A DNA stretch of 64,000 bases. Origin: Epiperipatus broadwayi. Lineage: Eukaryota > Onychophora > Udeonychophora > Euonychophora > Peripatidae. The position numbers and the translations under genes are program-made. The notes beneath the pieces were generated by a model. The model worked only from the letters and a program-made list of their open reading frames with translations. It did not search any database and was not told where the DNA came from. Location of the stretch: contig JAQFVV010000113.1 in NCBI GenBank assembly GCA_028023455.1, positions 64,001-128,000 on the forward strand. Direction: 5' to 3'. Shown piece by piece: positions 1 to 12,148 of this stretch (position 1 is its first letter; each line of letters opens with the position of its first letter).

Positions 1-1044
1 TATATTTTATCCATTTATAAAACTCAATATTAAAATTCAATGTATAGTATATGTTTGCTATTTATGTAATTATATGTTTATATGGATTACTATATTTATG
101 CTACTTAATATGTAAAGATTAGAACGTTTTAATCTCTCCTAAGTTTATATAATTGAAATGTCATTTGTAATCTTAAAATTATCACTTATTATCATCATCA
201 TTATTATTATTGCCATTTGTCAATTTTATTATCTTCATGTGATGTTGTCTAATTTGCTTGTAATACAGGCATGTATTAGGGTTACTGAGAATGCTTGAAC
301 ATTCTCATGATTGTTTCAAGATATACTTTGTGGTGGTACAAGTTGACAAGTATCGACACTAAGGATCAATAGGCTTGGAACCAAACCACCTAAGACTATG
401 TTAATTCCTTATATCTATGGGTTGTTAGTCTTAATTTATTTTTACCAGATATCCTATATATCAAACTAACTATTTATTTATATATGTGAACACTCACCCC
501 GACTCAATAAATATTCATACAACTGTGTTTTTACAAAAGTAGACATATAACGTGAAGAGTAATTAAACATTTATCAGCTTTTCAAAAAATTATTTTTGTT
601 ATTTATTCAAATAGCACAAAAGGCAGCAAACAATTCATTCTATTACAACCAAATACAATGACCTACACTCTTTCCTAATTCTTTACAGTCATATATAACA
701 CCCACACACCCCAGGGTCAAAGACTTTCTTCCCTGCAAACTCAAAAACATTCCTGAGAAACATGTGAATTATCATATATAACTTTTTAACTAGAGCTAGT
801 AGTTTCTGAATGAGTTAACCTGTGGTTACAAATTATAACTCCCAATAACAAGATCAAAACTTAAAATAAGACGACAACAGGATAAATTGGTAAATTAATC
901 GATGATTTAAACTTAGAGACAGAGGGTTAAACTAATTTTCTTATGAATAAATTCTTACTCCCAGTCTAAGGGAATCCTGATCATGTATAAACAACTAATA
1001 TTTTAAATTAAATACCAGATCTCACTCTATTTTGAATGTTTGCC
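1..1044. other. AT-rich DNA, no gene seen
   Basis: A short ATC/ATT microsatellite at 188-212. No supported coding frame, RNA gene or repeat structure. Confidence 0.5.
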
Positions 1045-1972
1045 TAGACTATATCATGATACTAGGAAGATTAACATTGAGAAGGGTGTATGACAGATGA
1101 CTCCATATCTCCAAACTTTTTGCAGCCATGCTGCAAGAAGTATTTTCTAGATTAAAATGAAAGCTAAAGGAATAAAAGTAAATGGTGATTATTTAAGTCA
1201 TCCAGATTTTTCAGATGATGTAGTTGTTTTTGAAAATAATGCTTCAGAGTTTCAGGAAATGTTGCAAGAGTTATCAGGTGAAAGTAAAAAATAGGACTAA
1301 AGGTAAATGTTAAAAAAACTAAAGTAATATATTTAATGGATTTTCTCAATAAATGAAAATAAAGATTGATAATGATAAGTTAGAAGAACTTAACAACTAC
1401 AAATATATTGGTCAGGTTATTACTACAGATGGAAACATAATGGATAAAATTAATCAGAATTAAACTTGGTTGTAGTGCTTTTAATAGAAATAAATATTAA
1501 AAAAAATTATGCCTATGTGTTTAAAAAGGAAGACTTTTAATAAATGTGTTTTACCAATTCTTACTTATGGATCTGGGACTTGGACACTTAACAGATAAGC
1601 AATAAAAAGACTTCACATCACTCCATGTATGGAGAGATGCAAGTTAGGAGTAAGAAGAAGAGATTAAAAATGAAATACCTGGGTAAGAGAACAAACAGGT
1701 GCTAGTGACATCATTGAAAGAATTAAGAGACTGGAGTTGGACTGGACATATTGCTAAAAGAGATGATAACAGATGGACAGTTGAAATCTTAAACGGGATA
1801 CCAAAATATTTTAAAGACCTAAAAAAAGGCCACATGTGAGATGAATGGATGAAAAAAGAACATATGCGGAGGTGATATAAAGAAGAGAGGCTAGAAATTG
1901 GAGATGTATTGATCTTAAAAAGACTTTCATCCTACAGTTGATCAATAAAGGTTGAAAATGATGATAATGATC
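1045..1972 (+). mobile_element. 5'-truncated, degenerate RTE copy
   Basis: About 930 bp align by eye to 56440-57375, from just before the GVRQGD motif of the reverse transcriptase to the (GAT)n tail (AATGATGATAATGA). Many substitutions and small deletions break the frame, including the FADD region (reads FSDDV here). This is an old, dead copy. It is 5'-truncated as expected for incomplete target-primed reverse transcription. Confidence 0.88.
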
Positions 1973-2730
1973 TTGCCTTGTCATAGAAACAAGCAAATGC
2001 ACAAAATTTGCAAAAAAAATCCATTCAGTAGTTCCATAATTAAATGACAAATATTTATGTATCTGTGGTTACTTTATACTATATACCTATAATATTTTTA
2101 GTCATGTAACTTATAAGGGCATTCTGCAATTAATTAGAGATGTAAAGCTAATTTCCATCATTTTTTGATTAAATTAAGAAAGGCAAGATTATTCCCTTCA
2201 TTATTCATATGATTGGAAATAGCCCTATACTTTCAAAAAAGAGCACAATCTAAGAGCTGTAGAAAGATACATTAAAAAACTAAAACAACAACAAAAAATA
2301 CCAAAAAAAATATAAACATGAAAAGAATCCACATTTTGACTAAGTTAAAAAAATATAGTACTTGTATGAAATTGACATATAAAGGTATCAAATATTCTAT
2401 TGCTAAAAGTATTTTTTTAATGAAAAATCAATGATGATTATATGACAGAGATCATAGAGAATTTCACTGCATTAATCAACTGCATAATGAGATTTAAAAA
2501 TCAGTATATGCCTGGGATACAGAGAATTAGCTGATGCTGAAGTGGACATGAAAATATGAAAGCTTATCTGAAAGATTATTGTTTTTAGTAGATCACTATG
2601 AAATGTTTATAATGCTGATGGGGTGCAGCTCTTGTTCAGAATTACAGTTCTTACTTTGTGATGTTTTGTGCCCATTGTTTCAAAAATAGGATATTAACTG
2701 CCAAATAGTGCATAAACAATGATTGGACAA

Positions 2731-2965
2731 TTGCAGAATAGCTCAGATGGTAGAGTGTTTGCCTTATATTCAATATTCAAAAATCTAAAGGTGCGAGTTC
2801 AACTTCTAAGCGACTATTGTCACTGTGCATATAGGTCAGCGACACCCTGAAGAAGAGTGGAAAATACTACTACTCAAATCGTGTAATTACTAACCCGTGT
2901 TGCCTATTTATGTGTTATTACTAACAAGTTGTTTGTATTTGGAAAGTTTAAATAAAGTTTAAAAT
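2731..2965 (+). repeat. tRNA-derived SINE
   Basis: An RNA polymerase III A box (TAGCTCAGATGG, 2739-2750) and a B-box-like GAGTTCAACTTC (2795-2806) form a tRNA-related head. A tRNA-unrelated body follows (CACCCTGAAGAAGAGTGG) and the 3' end repeats AATAAAGTTTAAAA. The A-to-B distance is longer than in a tRNA because of an AT-rich insertion. No clear target-site duplication. Confidence 0.7.
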
Positions 2966-4519
2966 TTTCTATACATTCAACATTGACTCATAGGATGGAA
3001 ATAGTCCAACACATCACATCCAATATTTTCCCATTTTGCATTTACTAGATGCAAGTAAAAATGCTCAATACAGGGCCATTTTATTTTTCAGGACAATCGC
3101 ACCACACACTTAAAGGATAAAATATTTCTAAGAAATATAAAAATGATTCAATGATTGCAAAAGTGAGCTTGCATACACTGCCCTCTTTATTTAAAAATAA
3201 TGAAGTGTTATAAGCAGTGTTATAAGGAATACCTGTTATGGATTCAACAAAATTAAAAAAAAAAAAAGATAACAGTGTTAGAAACAATGTACTATATTAT
3301 ATTAGTTTGGAAAACGAATAACTTACCAAATACATTCAAATTTTTAGAGATAATCTAAGGCAAATAATGACACATTGAACTATTAAGATGATGACTGTGT
3401 CAAAATGGGGGGGGGGGATTAGCTGTACGAATAAGGATAAATTCAAAAGCAACATCATTGTAGATCATGATCTAATAAACTGTGATGTAAAGACAGTTTG
3501 GAAATTATATTGGAATCTCATAACATGCCATAATGTGAAAGAAGGAGAAAGAAAAAGAGAAAAAATGTTGAACCCAAATGCAATTGAGTCAAATTTTTCT
3601 GAGAAGTATGAAGTGTGGATGAAAGTAAAAGCATGCTTTTTTGTATGTAGCAGTAATGATTATAATATAATTTAAATTGCTAATAATAGATATTTTTTCT
3701 AATAATAATGTTTTTATTAGTAAAATAAAATAAAGTAATACACACATAATTAATAACAATAATAATGATGATGATGATAATATGGTCAAATGATTTAGAA
3801 ATAGGTTACGTTTGAGCACTATAATGGAAGACTGATTATTTAACAATTCCCTTAGCTCATCTTAACTAAGCTCCCTATTATTATTTAAATACCGAATCAA
3901 AAACTGATCCTAGAATCTTTACTTTCAAGTCAATGGCTTTATTATTGCTTTAAACAACACGAAGCATCAACATGGTATACATTACTATAATTTAATATTA
4001 ACCCCGACTTTTTAAATATATGTGATTATTATGCTACTAAAATTATATATACATATCTACATTATAATTAAAGCTAACTTTTAAATTGTACTTTACATGT
4101 ATTTAAACAGTAAATAATAATTTTTAATAATTTTCTGGCATCATTATTTTCCTGTATTTATTAGTTTTGTTCACCATTTAAAAATAAAATGATTTGAGGT
4201 CTCATTATATATATACACACACACATTAGAAATAGTAATGTATCCTATAACCGTCTATTGTAGGTTTGAATAATCAGTATACCTTAACTAATAGTGTCAT
4301 AGTCAAAAACTTGTCTGACGATTTAGATGTCACAGTACTATTAATTAATTAAGTTCACAATAGATGGCTCTGAAGTGAAATAAATAATCTGTATTACTGC
4401 CATAATGTAGATGTGGAAAGTAAGCTAAGATTCATATAATAAATTTGATTGATATATATATAAAAGCTCAAATCAAATAAGGAGTTATATATGGTATATA
4501 TAATTTTATAGAAGAAATA
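2966..4519. other. Intergenic or intronic, no gene seen
   Basis: Contains a G9-type tract (near 3408-3417) and an (AT)n/(AC)n run at 4208-4225. A 95-codon frame at 3388 has no recognisable content. Confidence 0.45.
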
Positions 4520-4925
4520 AATGTAAATAAAGGAATTTGAACTGAGGACCTTTCAGTCTATTCACCCATCACTCATATCTCAAGCAACTGATCCACATAA
4601 ACACATACACTGAAAAAGATACACAAACCCCAATATATGTATTCTGTGCAGCACTCATCAGTTGGGCCAAATCATAATCTCCACACATATATACAGTCAG
4701 AGCTTGGAATTATGTAATTCTAAGGCAGTATGTCAGATGCTTATACTGAATATTTTCTATATATGTAAGTAGAGGAATTTGAACTCAGAATTTTTCAGCC
4801 TATTCAGTTGCTTGGGATAGAGTGAAGGATGAAAAGACTCAAAAACCCTGAATTCAAATTCCTCTATTTAAATATATAGAAAATATTCAGTATAAGTATA
4901 TGACACTGCCATAGAATTACATATT
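4520..4925. repeat. Diverged hammerhead repeat plus foldback
   Basis: Begins GGAATTTGAACTGAGGACC, a diverged form of the 52.2 kb family end. A decayed hammerhead lies at 4624-4672. From 4710 to 4925 an inverted repeat (arms about 95 bp, inner pair AGAGGAATTTGAACTCAG and its complement) forms a separate small hairpin. Confidence 0.65.
4624..4672 (-). ncRNA. Decayed hammerhead motif
   Basis: Minus strand CTGATGA at 4661-4655; stem II shortened to GTGCTGCACA by an apparent deletion; GAAT in place of GAAA (4644-4641); stem I CCCAA with TTGGG still pairs over 5 bp. The core is damaged, so cleavage is not expected. Confidence 0.7.
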
Positions 4926-5250
4926 GTTTAGAAGAAATAAAAATACAGAGAAAGATAGGGGTATTATAAATTGTTTATCTGTATGGATATCGTTATCATT
5001 TCAAACATTTTATGTTATACAATAAATTGGTAAAAAGTTAAATTTTATTTATTTCAATTTTTCTGCAATTTGAATAATTTCTGTAATTTCATGTCATTTT
5101 ATTATCACTTAATTCGACAACTGATTTAATAACAATATAAAAAGACTAGCAGGATATTGAGTCTGATCTATTTTAAAATATACCTTTTTCGCTTATAAAA
5201 AATAAATAAATCTGATTATAGATAACAAACAACAACAAACAATTACTTAC

Positions 5251-5377
5251 CAGTTTATCTGAGCCTTTTCTAGAAATTTCATCAGAGAGTTTATTGAAAA
5301 GAAAATCTAATTCTGCTTTGAATTGTTCAGTCCTATGCTTCGTAAGTGCCGTATTAATAAAAAATAGAATACCTTGT
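5251..5377 (-). CDS. Internal coding exon D of the same minus-strand gene
   Basis: Minus strand: acceptor TTTATTTCAG, 127 nt open, donor GTAAGT. One base completes the codon from exon C, then 42 codons follow: QGILFFINTALTKHRTEQFK and then AELDFLFNKLSDEISRKGSDKL, ending in phase 0. The intron to exon C is about 25.2 kb, so an extra small exon with length divisible by three could be missed. The segment starts hydrophobic (GILFFI) and becomes an amphipathic, charged helix. Further exons should lie beyond the left edge of the window. The four exons give about 133 codons of one protein that I cannot assign to a family. Confidence 0.75.
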
Positions 5378-7194
5378 CTGAAATAAATTTAAATTATAAT
5401 CGATTTTATATATATATAAAAGGTACAATAAAAACTATTCTCACAATTAATGAAAATTTTTTTTACCCTTCACAACGTCTAAATCAATTGCAAATATTCT
5501 TTCAAAACATTATTTTGACATTTTAAAAATCTGTTTTATAAAAGCAATATAAAAAATAAAATAGAAAAACAAAAATGAATTGTTATTTTATTTATTAATC
5601 TGTATTCTTGGAATAATACGGGTCTAATGAATAGTGCTTAATTTTTTTCCTATGTGTATATATATGACATACATTTTTATTTATTTTTTTTAAAAACAGA
5701 ATACTTTTGTACTTCATTCTTGACTTCTTATTTCCACGATAATGAAGATATTATTTTAAACCCTCCCTATTCGCTACGGTTTCAAATCCAAGTACTTATC
5801 AACATAATATGTTGGAATAGATTGAACTTTTTCTTAGGCAATTAGATTAATCCTTTCACTGGAGAAGATAACAAAAATTAATTTCTAATAGGTATCACTT
5901 GTCTTCTAGAAAAAAAAAAAAGAATGATTTATTTTTTGGGAATTCAGAAAAAAAAAAGAACACCGGAAGTGACTGAACTGGGTTGCAATTCGTGGACTGT
6001 GTGCTCCGGAATCTTCCATTATATGACTACATTAAACAACTACAATACCTGGTGAATAATAATTTCTCTAAATATGCTTGAAAGATTTTTGCCATGCAAT
6101 GGGACAGTTAGGGATTTTTTTTAAATCTAATCTCTGATAAAAAATTTGCATTGGCTACCATTTTTGTGATGGTGATATCACAGTTTAATCTTCTAATCTA
6201 TCAATCTCTTTTTTTTGGCAGTAGTATTTACTAATTAATGTGCTACTGTTATTATGATCAATTATTAATATTTGTACTTGCTGATACTAAGAAATAAGAC
6301 ATTATATATCATAATTAAATCTAGAACTGCTACAATTGTGTAAATTAGGAAGTTATGTAATCTATTTCACCAGCAACAATTCACAGACTAGTTTGACCTT
6401 TAATTGCTTTGTTTTTGGTGGAAAATGTTATTTTTTGAATGACTTATGATTCTTGTTTGGACATTTAACAGCAACATTTCTATCTTGACTTAGAATGAAA
6501 AAATACCCAATTCTTAATAAGGTCAAAAGTAAAATCTAATTAAGAAAATGAATTTTTAAACATAGATATATGAAATTTATTGTTTTATGATATGGTCTAT
6601 GAGGTATATTAAGTCTTTGTTAAATAAAAAAAATCTCTCATATGATTATATTAAATTTGATTGGTGGAAAATCTGAGGCATTTGAAAAGAAATTTGATGT
6701 TTAGGATATATACTAACTTCAATTTTGTTTTCTATTTTTAAGATGATGATCTTTGAAACAATTTGTAGGTGATTTCATGGAGAAAGTATCAAGATCAGAT
6801 ATAGAAAGAGTTTTTAATTGGATGTAAGTAAAAACAAAAGCAAGAATTAATTTTTTATGGTATCCTGATACTTGTGTTATTTTTTTGTTCAGTTGAAAAT
6901 ATGAATTACAGCATGTTATTAATGTTTTGAAAATAACCAATAAAGACTTTGATTCAATCAGGGCTTCTCAAATTATGAGTCACTAGCCCATATGGGAGCA
7001 TATAATTAAATTTGGGATTGCAGAAATTTAGCAAAATTAAAAAATTTCTGGATGCACAATGACTGAAAATTAATTCAAAACCAATTTGGCAACACCACAC
7101 ATATAGTATGTCTGTGAGTTTATAGTATTGAAAAAATCAGTTAACTCAGCAAAGAAGAAGCCCTATGTCCTGCAGTATCAAATATTCACCCACG
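5378..7194. other. Intron, no further feature seen
   Basis: Intronic sequence between exons D and C by phase. AT-rich with A and T homopolymers; nothing recognised. Confidence 0.5.
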
Positions 7195-7354
7195 ATATAA
7201 TTCCTTATGAAAAACAAAAACAAGTTACTCACGTAACCTGCTATCACTTGTTATTTATGTTCAAAAGATGGCGCTTTACCAAAACCACCGAACAAGTGTA
7301 AAATTTGTTTACATAAACGAAAAAAGAGTCAGAATTAACTACCTCTTTCATTTG

Positions 7355-7409
7355 CTCACCCCCAGATCAGCTGATTTCAAGCTGGTTTGCTCTCCTCAGT
7401 GAGGGATAG
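7355..7409 (-). ncRNA. Type-I hammerhead ribozyme in left arm, core intact
   Basis: Minus strand: CTGAGGA 7399-7393 (CTGANGA); stem II GAGC-AAACCA-GCTT (7392-7379); GAA 7378-7376; stem III ATCAGCTGAT (7375-7366), a perfect 10-nt palindrome; C17 at 7365. Stem I pairs CCCTCA (7405-7400) with TGGGGG (7364-7359), one T-G wobble, then an internal loop and two more pairs. Confidence 0.87.
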
Positions 7410-7696
7410 AGTATAGAAACTAGATCTAAACACTGACTCTCAAGTGTTTATGCAAAACGTTTCTATCAGATTGCAAGCGTGAATTTTTCAGACCGGTAAA
7501 GTCTTCAAACTCAGCCTAGCAAGCCAGAGACTTTGATTATATGGTGATACTGAACTGAGATCAGACCCATATAAATATTTGGCTTGCTAGGCTGAGTTTG
7601 AAGACTTTACCGGTCTGAAAAATTCACGCTTGCAATCTGATAGAAATGTTTTGCATAAACACTTGAGAGTCAGTGTTTAGATCTAGTTTCTATACT

Positions 7697-7751
7697 CTAT
7701 CCCTCACTGAGGAGAGCAAACCAGCTTGAAATCAGCTGATCTGGGGGTGAG
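7697..7751 (+). ncRNA. Type-I hammerhead ribozyme in right arm, core intact
   Basis: Plus strand: CTGAGGA 7707-7713; stem II GAGC-AAACCA-GCTT (7714-7727, closing G-T wobble); GAA 7728-7730; stem III ATCAGCTGAT (7731-7740); C17 at 7741, cleavage between 7741 and 7742. Stem I pairs CCCTCA (7701-7706) with TGGGGG (7742-7747). It is the mirror copy of the left-arm ribozyme. Confidence 0.87.
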
Positions 7752-7859
7752 CAAATGAAAGAGGTAGTTAATTCTGACTCTTTTTTCGTTTATGTAAACA
7801 AATTTTACACTTGTTGGTGGTTTTGGTAAAGCGCCATCTTTTGAATATAATTCCTTATG

Positions 7860-9529
7860 TAAAAGTACACAAGCATACTCAACTCATTAGTATAAATATG
7901 TGACTTTGTCTAGTGAAATTATATTCATATGTATACCAAAGAATTATTTTCAAATAAATTTCCTTTATGATTTATTATCAGCAAATTGTATTCCTAATTT
8001 ATATACCTCTATACCTAGGATCATGAAAATATTTCTTGGTAAAAGGGATCACAAGTGGAAAAAGTTTGAGAAGCTTCGGGATTAAGTGATTATTGTTCAA
8101 AAATTCAGATATTTTTACAGTCAGTAATGACTGAATTTGTAGTTTCGAATGATTATCAGCCTGAAAATTGTCTTGGTAGTTTTTTAGGCTTTGACTTGGA
8201 TCTAGAAGCACACCTTTAGTATTGCATTTTCTCAGCTGATGAATAGACCAGTTATATAACTATACATTTGTATATACAGTCATTATTTTGCTAAATTTAT
8301 TATGTGAAAGTGAAGTATGAAAAACTTAACATCAACGTATAAAATCACTTGAAATTTTTTTTGTTATTGAAGGACAGGCTCTGTGAATTAATATTTTTCT
8401 TCAGCTGTCTGGACATGAGGCCATTGAATTTTTTATTGTAATAGGCTTATTTTCAGAAAAAAAAAAGACCTACGCTATAACTAGCCAAAACATTATTTCA
8501 AAGAAATATTGAAAAGATGTAAAATAAATCTTTCAAGTTGATAAGATACTGCTAAGATAAGAATTCAGTGAAAGAGGTATGTTTGGCAGAATTTTGAAAA
8601 CCTTTAGAAAAAGAATTGCCACAAAAGTTAAAAAAAAAAGGAACTTCACAAGGTATCACATAAATAGATTTGGGATCCAGGGATATATTTGATTGCATTG
8701 GTTGTTTTTAGGATTAGTAAATCATAAAACTAATTTTTGATTTTGTTATCACCAGAGTTAGTATGGTCATATTCATTAATACTAAGAATCTAATAATTTA
8801 TTGATCAGATATTGACAAGAAGTTTGTAGTGGATTCACAATCCATGACCTCTAGATATGACAAATCTCTCACTATAATAAACCACACAGGGCATTACATT
8901 CATTTATAATGGCAACAAATGAATAAATGTAAATAACTATCAAAGATGTAGAGATCCTGTTTGTCAATGGTAAATCCAGCTGATAAATATTGTATAGTAA
9001 AATAAGTTGACTAATAAATACATAATAGTGATAAACAATATTTATCGATCTTTTAATGCGGAGAAGAAATGTAAAATATAACCTCATCATATTAAATATA
9101 TAACATGTAACGGATCAGCAATATCTCTTCATATTAGTTATTGATTCAATATTATATAGTCACAATAAAAAATAGCTTAAATCTAGCTAATTTTTATTTT
9201 AGTTCAATCAAACAAAAATTAACAGATGGAAAAGAAAAATCTTTTGAGGTAAATTTACCCAGAATTCACCCAAGTATTTAAAATCTTGAAGGAGACACCT
9301 TGACCACTCCTATCGATTAGTTATGCCAATGTTTCAGTTGCCATGACATTGTTTTGGTTCTTGGTTGATGATATCTACCGGTGGGTTGTGTAGTATGTCA
9401 TAGCTTAGTTAATACTAAAGTACCAAAGATTTTTATAAAAATTACAATATCCACAGAATAACAAAAAGGTGTTAAATAATGTTAAGTATGGCAAAAGTAA
9501 ATTGAATTATATATATAAATAATTATTTT
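7860..9529. other. Intron, no further feature seen
   Basis: AT-rich intron between the hammerhead foldback and the LTR element. The short frames here look accidental. Confidence 0.5.
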
Positions 9530-10408
9530 TGTCATATCTCACCTTGTCTTCAAATAATAGACTAGTCCAGATCCCTTTCTTATCACGATCGGATTGAGCA
9601 TTCATTGCCACTAATCAATGTGTCAAGATAAAAATAACACACAGCTAATGGCAAGAACAGGCCAATAGTAAATGATGCTCACTGAACCTTAATGTTTCCA
9701 TTAAGATTGGGGATCTGGCAATAAATAGTCAGCTTTTTGAAGCTAAGAGAGAGAACGACTGTCAAACTGAAAAACGTATGCATTCTCTAGAGAATAACTG
9801 TTAAACCTGAATAATAGTAGTCTAGTTCTTTATATACAGTTGAAGGAAATTACTGCTAACCTGAGCAGCAGTGATCACTCTCCAGACTATAGCTATTTAA
9901 GCTAATGGTTAACACAGCAAGGCAAGTCCACGTTTCAGGACTGGAAGCTGACAGAACCAAAGCTGAGTTGAGGCAAGGTGTAAATACAGCCAGAAGAGTA
10001 CCATACCTACTCATGAGGCAGGCTGTCAAGTATTGTTGGAAGTGGGTAGAGAAATCTATAAGGGCACATACAGTCCTTTCTTTAACAGTTCAGATTAGAA
10101 CTGAGAGCTGTACTCTGCTAGACAGTAGCACGCAGAGTATAGTCATCATTATTTAAATCCGTAAATATAATAAATATATTAGAAATCGAGTGTATGTTTA
10201 TATCTATATTACTAATAAATGTATTATTAAAATGTATGTATACTTTTTTTTTCATATGTCATAGCATCGGCCAGGAGGCGAACCCACAACCGTCTGCAAC
10301 CAACTACTTGCTTGCAAGACGGCTGCGATGACCTCTCGGCTAACAACGCTTGACAAATATATGTATACTTATTTGTGTTTATATGAATACTCCAAAGTAA
10401 ATACAACA
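9530..10408 (+). repeat. 5' LTR of a gypsy-like retrotransposon, with an inserted tRNA-like element
   Basis: It starts TGTCATATCTCACC and ends ATACAACA. It matches 12149-12883 along its whole length apart from the insertion at 10244-10355. Without that insertion the LTR is about 750 bp. A TATATAC-type box and a TATTTAAGC segment lie within. The divergence between the two LTRs is considerable, so the insertion is old. Confidence 0.85.
10244..10355 (-). ncRNA. tRNA-like retro-insertion in the 5' LTR
   Basis: On the minus strand the element starts GTCAAGCGTTG, has a D-arm-like TAGCCGAGAGG, a T-arm-like GTGGGTTCGCCTCC and ends CCGATGCT, which pairs with AGCGTTG as an acceptor stem. An A8 tail (T8 at 10244-10251) follows. 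AATRTATGTATAC flanks it at 10231-10243 and 10356-10368 (12 of 13 identical) and the other LTR lacks the insert. It is a retrotransposed class-II (Ser/Leu type) tRNA-like RNA. Confidence 0.75.
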
Positions 10409-10819
10409 GATTTGGTGCAGTTTGACAAAATAAAACATTTTTTTTTCTCATGGCTAAAAAAAGATTAAATAACAAAATCTTGTTTCTGCAGGTCGTTAGA
10501 TTTTGTCATCATTCAGAAAAACTGACGGCAAATGTTATTGGCGTGTTGATAACATTTTGTAAAATCAATTAAGAGTGGTTATTCTTAGATTAAAGATAGA
10601 AACTCACCTAATGTGTTGATAGATTTTAACTTTATCGAAAATTGACAGTTACGCAAATATTAGCTCATCAAATAAACATTAAAATCTCAATCTCAATGGT
10701 GACTCACATAAATTAAAAACAATTTTTTCTCCCTCATGATGGCCAAGCTATAAATCTCAAATAATCTTTTATTTACAGGGTAATCAAATCAAAAGGTCTG
10801 TGTTGAAATTACCACAATT

Positions 10820-11380
10820 ATGTCAACAATTGGATCTCAGACTTATGTGGTCCTTAAATCACTAACAACATCAGATAGACCAGCTGATCTAGATTTTGAC
10901 AAGGCATTACCTCTACTAACCAACTATTTTACTCTTGAACTACTAATGATAGTGCAGAGATATTATTTCAATCTTTGTGTCCAAAGGGAAGGAGAAAAAG
11001 CTAGAAATTTTGCTGCTAGAATTCATTTATTAGCATACTAAATAAACAATCCTAATCTTAGAGTCAAGCTACTAATGGATCCTGACATAAACTTTGAATC
11101 AGCTTTGTCTCAACCAACACTAGCAGAATCAACAGCTAGACAAGCAAAATCATTGGAAACAATAAATTATAATATTGAAAGTGTTGAGCAGAATACTGGG
11201 TCAGTCAAGTACCCAGCTCATAGTGTATATAAATCAACAACGAGTAAAAAGCATTGTTACAGATGTAATGAATTGATACATGCACACACAGAACATCCAC
11301 ACCACTATACTGTGTGTATATATTGCAAGTGGGTCATCACAAAAGAACTGGTTGTTTTAAAGTGAAACAACAAGTGGCTG
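10820..11380 (+). pseudogene. gag relic with zinc knuckle
   Basis: The first frame (10820-11041) reads STIGSQTYVVLKSL, later VQREGEKARNFAARIHLLA, the capsid-type region of Ty3/gypsy gag proteins common in invertebrates. A stop follows, then LMDPDINFESALSQ and a nucleocapsid-like HCYRCNE with CIYCKWVITK (degenerate CCHC pairs). The gag function would be particle assembly. It is truncated and frameshifted. Confidence 0.72.
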
Positions 11381-11589
11381 ATGACAGAATGGATGAATCC
11401 ATTCCAAAAAGCAAAAAAGACAATTTAAAGTACCCCCCCCAAAAAAAACAACAACAACAACAAATTGCCTGCATAAACAAGATGAGTAAGTGTCTATAGT
11501 GACAAACAATACCTAGTCTATCATTAATAAGAGTAATAAATTTCAGTTAAATCCTAGCAGCAAATCAATAACTGGTTACCAGGGAAATA

Positions 11590-11871
11590 GATGTGTCAAA
11601 AGTTATGATGCGTACTAAGATTATATATCTATCACTGGTTGTAGCATCAGGAGAGCATAGCAATTTATTATGTCATGACTGGTTTAGTTACTTCATTGTT
11701 TGCAATGACAAAGTGAATGAGCTCATAATAAGAAGTAAATTAAAAAGGATTTATCCACAAGAAATTAATAATCCGGGTTTGAACCCTGAAATAATGCACA
11801 AAACTATAAGTGCAAAAAAGAAGATACGTACTCTTGTCCTATGCTGCATATTCAAGGGTACCAGCAAATGA
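11590..11871 (+). pseudogene. Protease-region relic of the LTR element (probable)
   Basis: The frame reads TKIIYLSLVVASGEHSNLLC followed by HDWFSYFIV. It has the look of the end of a retropepsin domain, where gypsy elements usually have a PxLLGRxW motif, but the catalytic DSG is not visible. It is followed by unrelated-looking sequence, so pol was deleted from here on. Confidence 0.45.
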
Positions 11872-12148
11872 GTTTTATCAGTGGTGATTGAACTTTATTA
11901 AAAGGCTTTAAACAGTAGTGGTTAAAATAGCTGATGGACAACAACATCATCACCATAGAAACCAAATTAGATTAAATCACACATTATCAGCTAGCTGTAA
12001 TGAACCTCCAGTTCCAAGAACTCCAAATGATAGCAACAGTGGACTTAGTAAGAACATTACCAAGCCAGAAAAAGCAAGTAAAGATGTCTTCCAACACACC
12101 TGCACATTGCTATATTTTCTGGGGCTAATTTTAGTCAGGGAGAGGGAA

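Larger units (their letters stand above)
7210..7844. mobile_element. Inverted-repeat element with a hammerhead ribozyme in each arm
   Basis: Arms of about 265 bp (7260-7525 and 7577-7843) are almost perfect reverse complements, around a roughly 50-bp spacer. A further 50 bp (7210-7259) occurs only on the left. ATATAATTCCTTATG is repeated at 7195-7209 and 7845-7859 (15 of 15), a candidate target-site duplication. Each arm carries an intact hammerhead pointing outward. No ORF. An RNA copy would fold into a long hairpin containing one sense ribozyme and one antisense ribozyme. Confidence 0.83.
10409..12148 (+). mobile_element. Internal region of a gypsy-like LTR element that has lost pol
   Basis: Only about 1.7 kb separates the LTRs. 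It carries gag and a trace of protease, but no reverse transcriptase, RNase H or integrase motifs. A purine-rich tract (AGGGAGAGGGA, 12137-12147) directly precedes the 3' LTR and serves as the polypurine tract. A possible primer site (TGGTGCAG) follows the 5' LTR near 10413. Confidence 0.8.

Noticed and set aside
2840-2880. CTGAAGA then GAAAA in the SINE body, hammerhead-like
   Set aside because: Only AGAGTG lies between, so there is no stem II, and no stem I partner is visible. At most an extreme remnant.
3388-3675. 95-codon open frame on the plus strand
   Set aside because: No recognisable domain, no splice context, runs through a G tract; looks like chance.
8235-8260. CTGATGAATAG
   Set aside because: No GAAA or stem II follows within a suitable distance.
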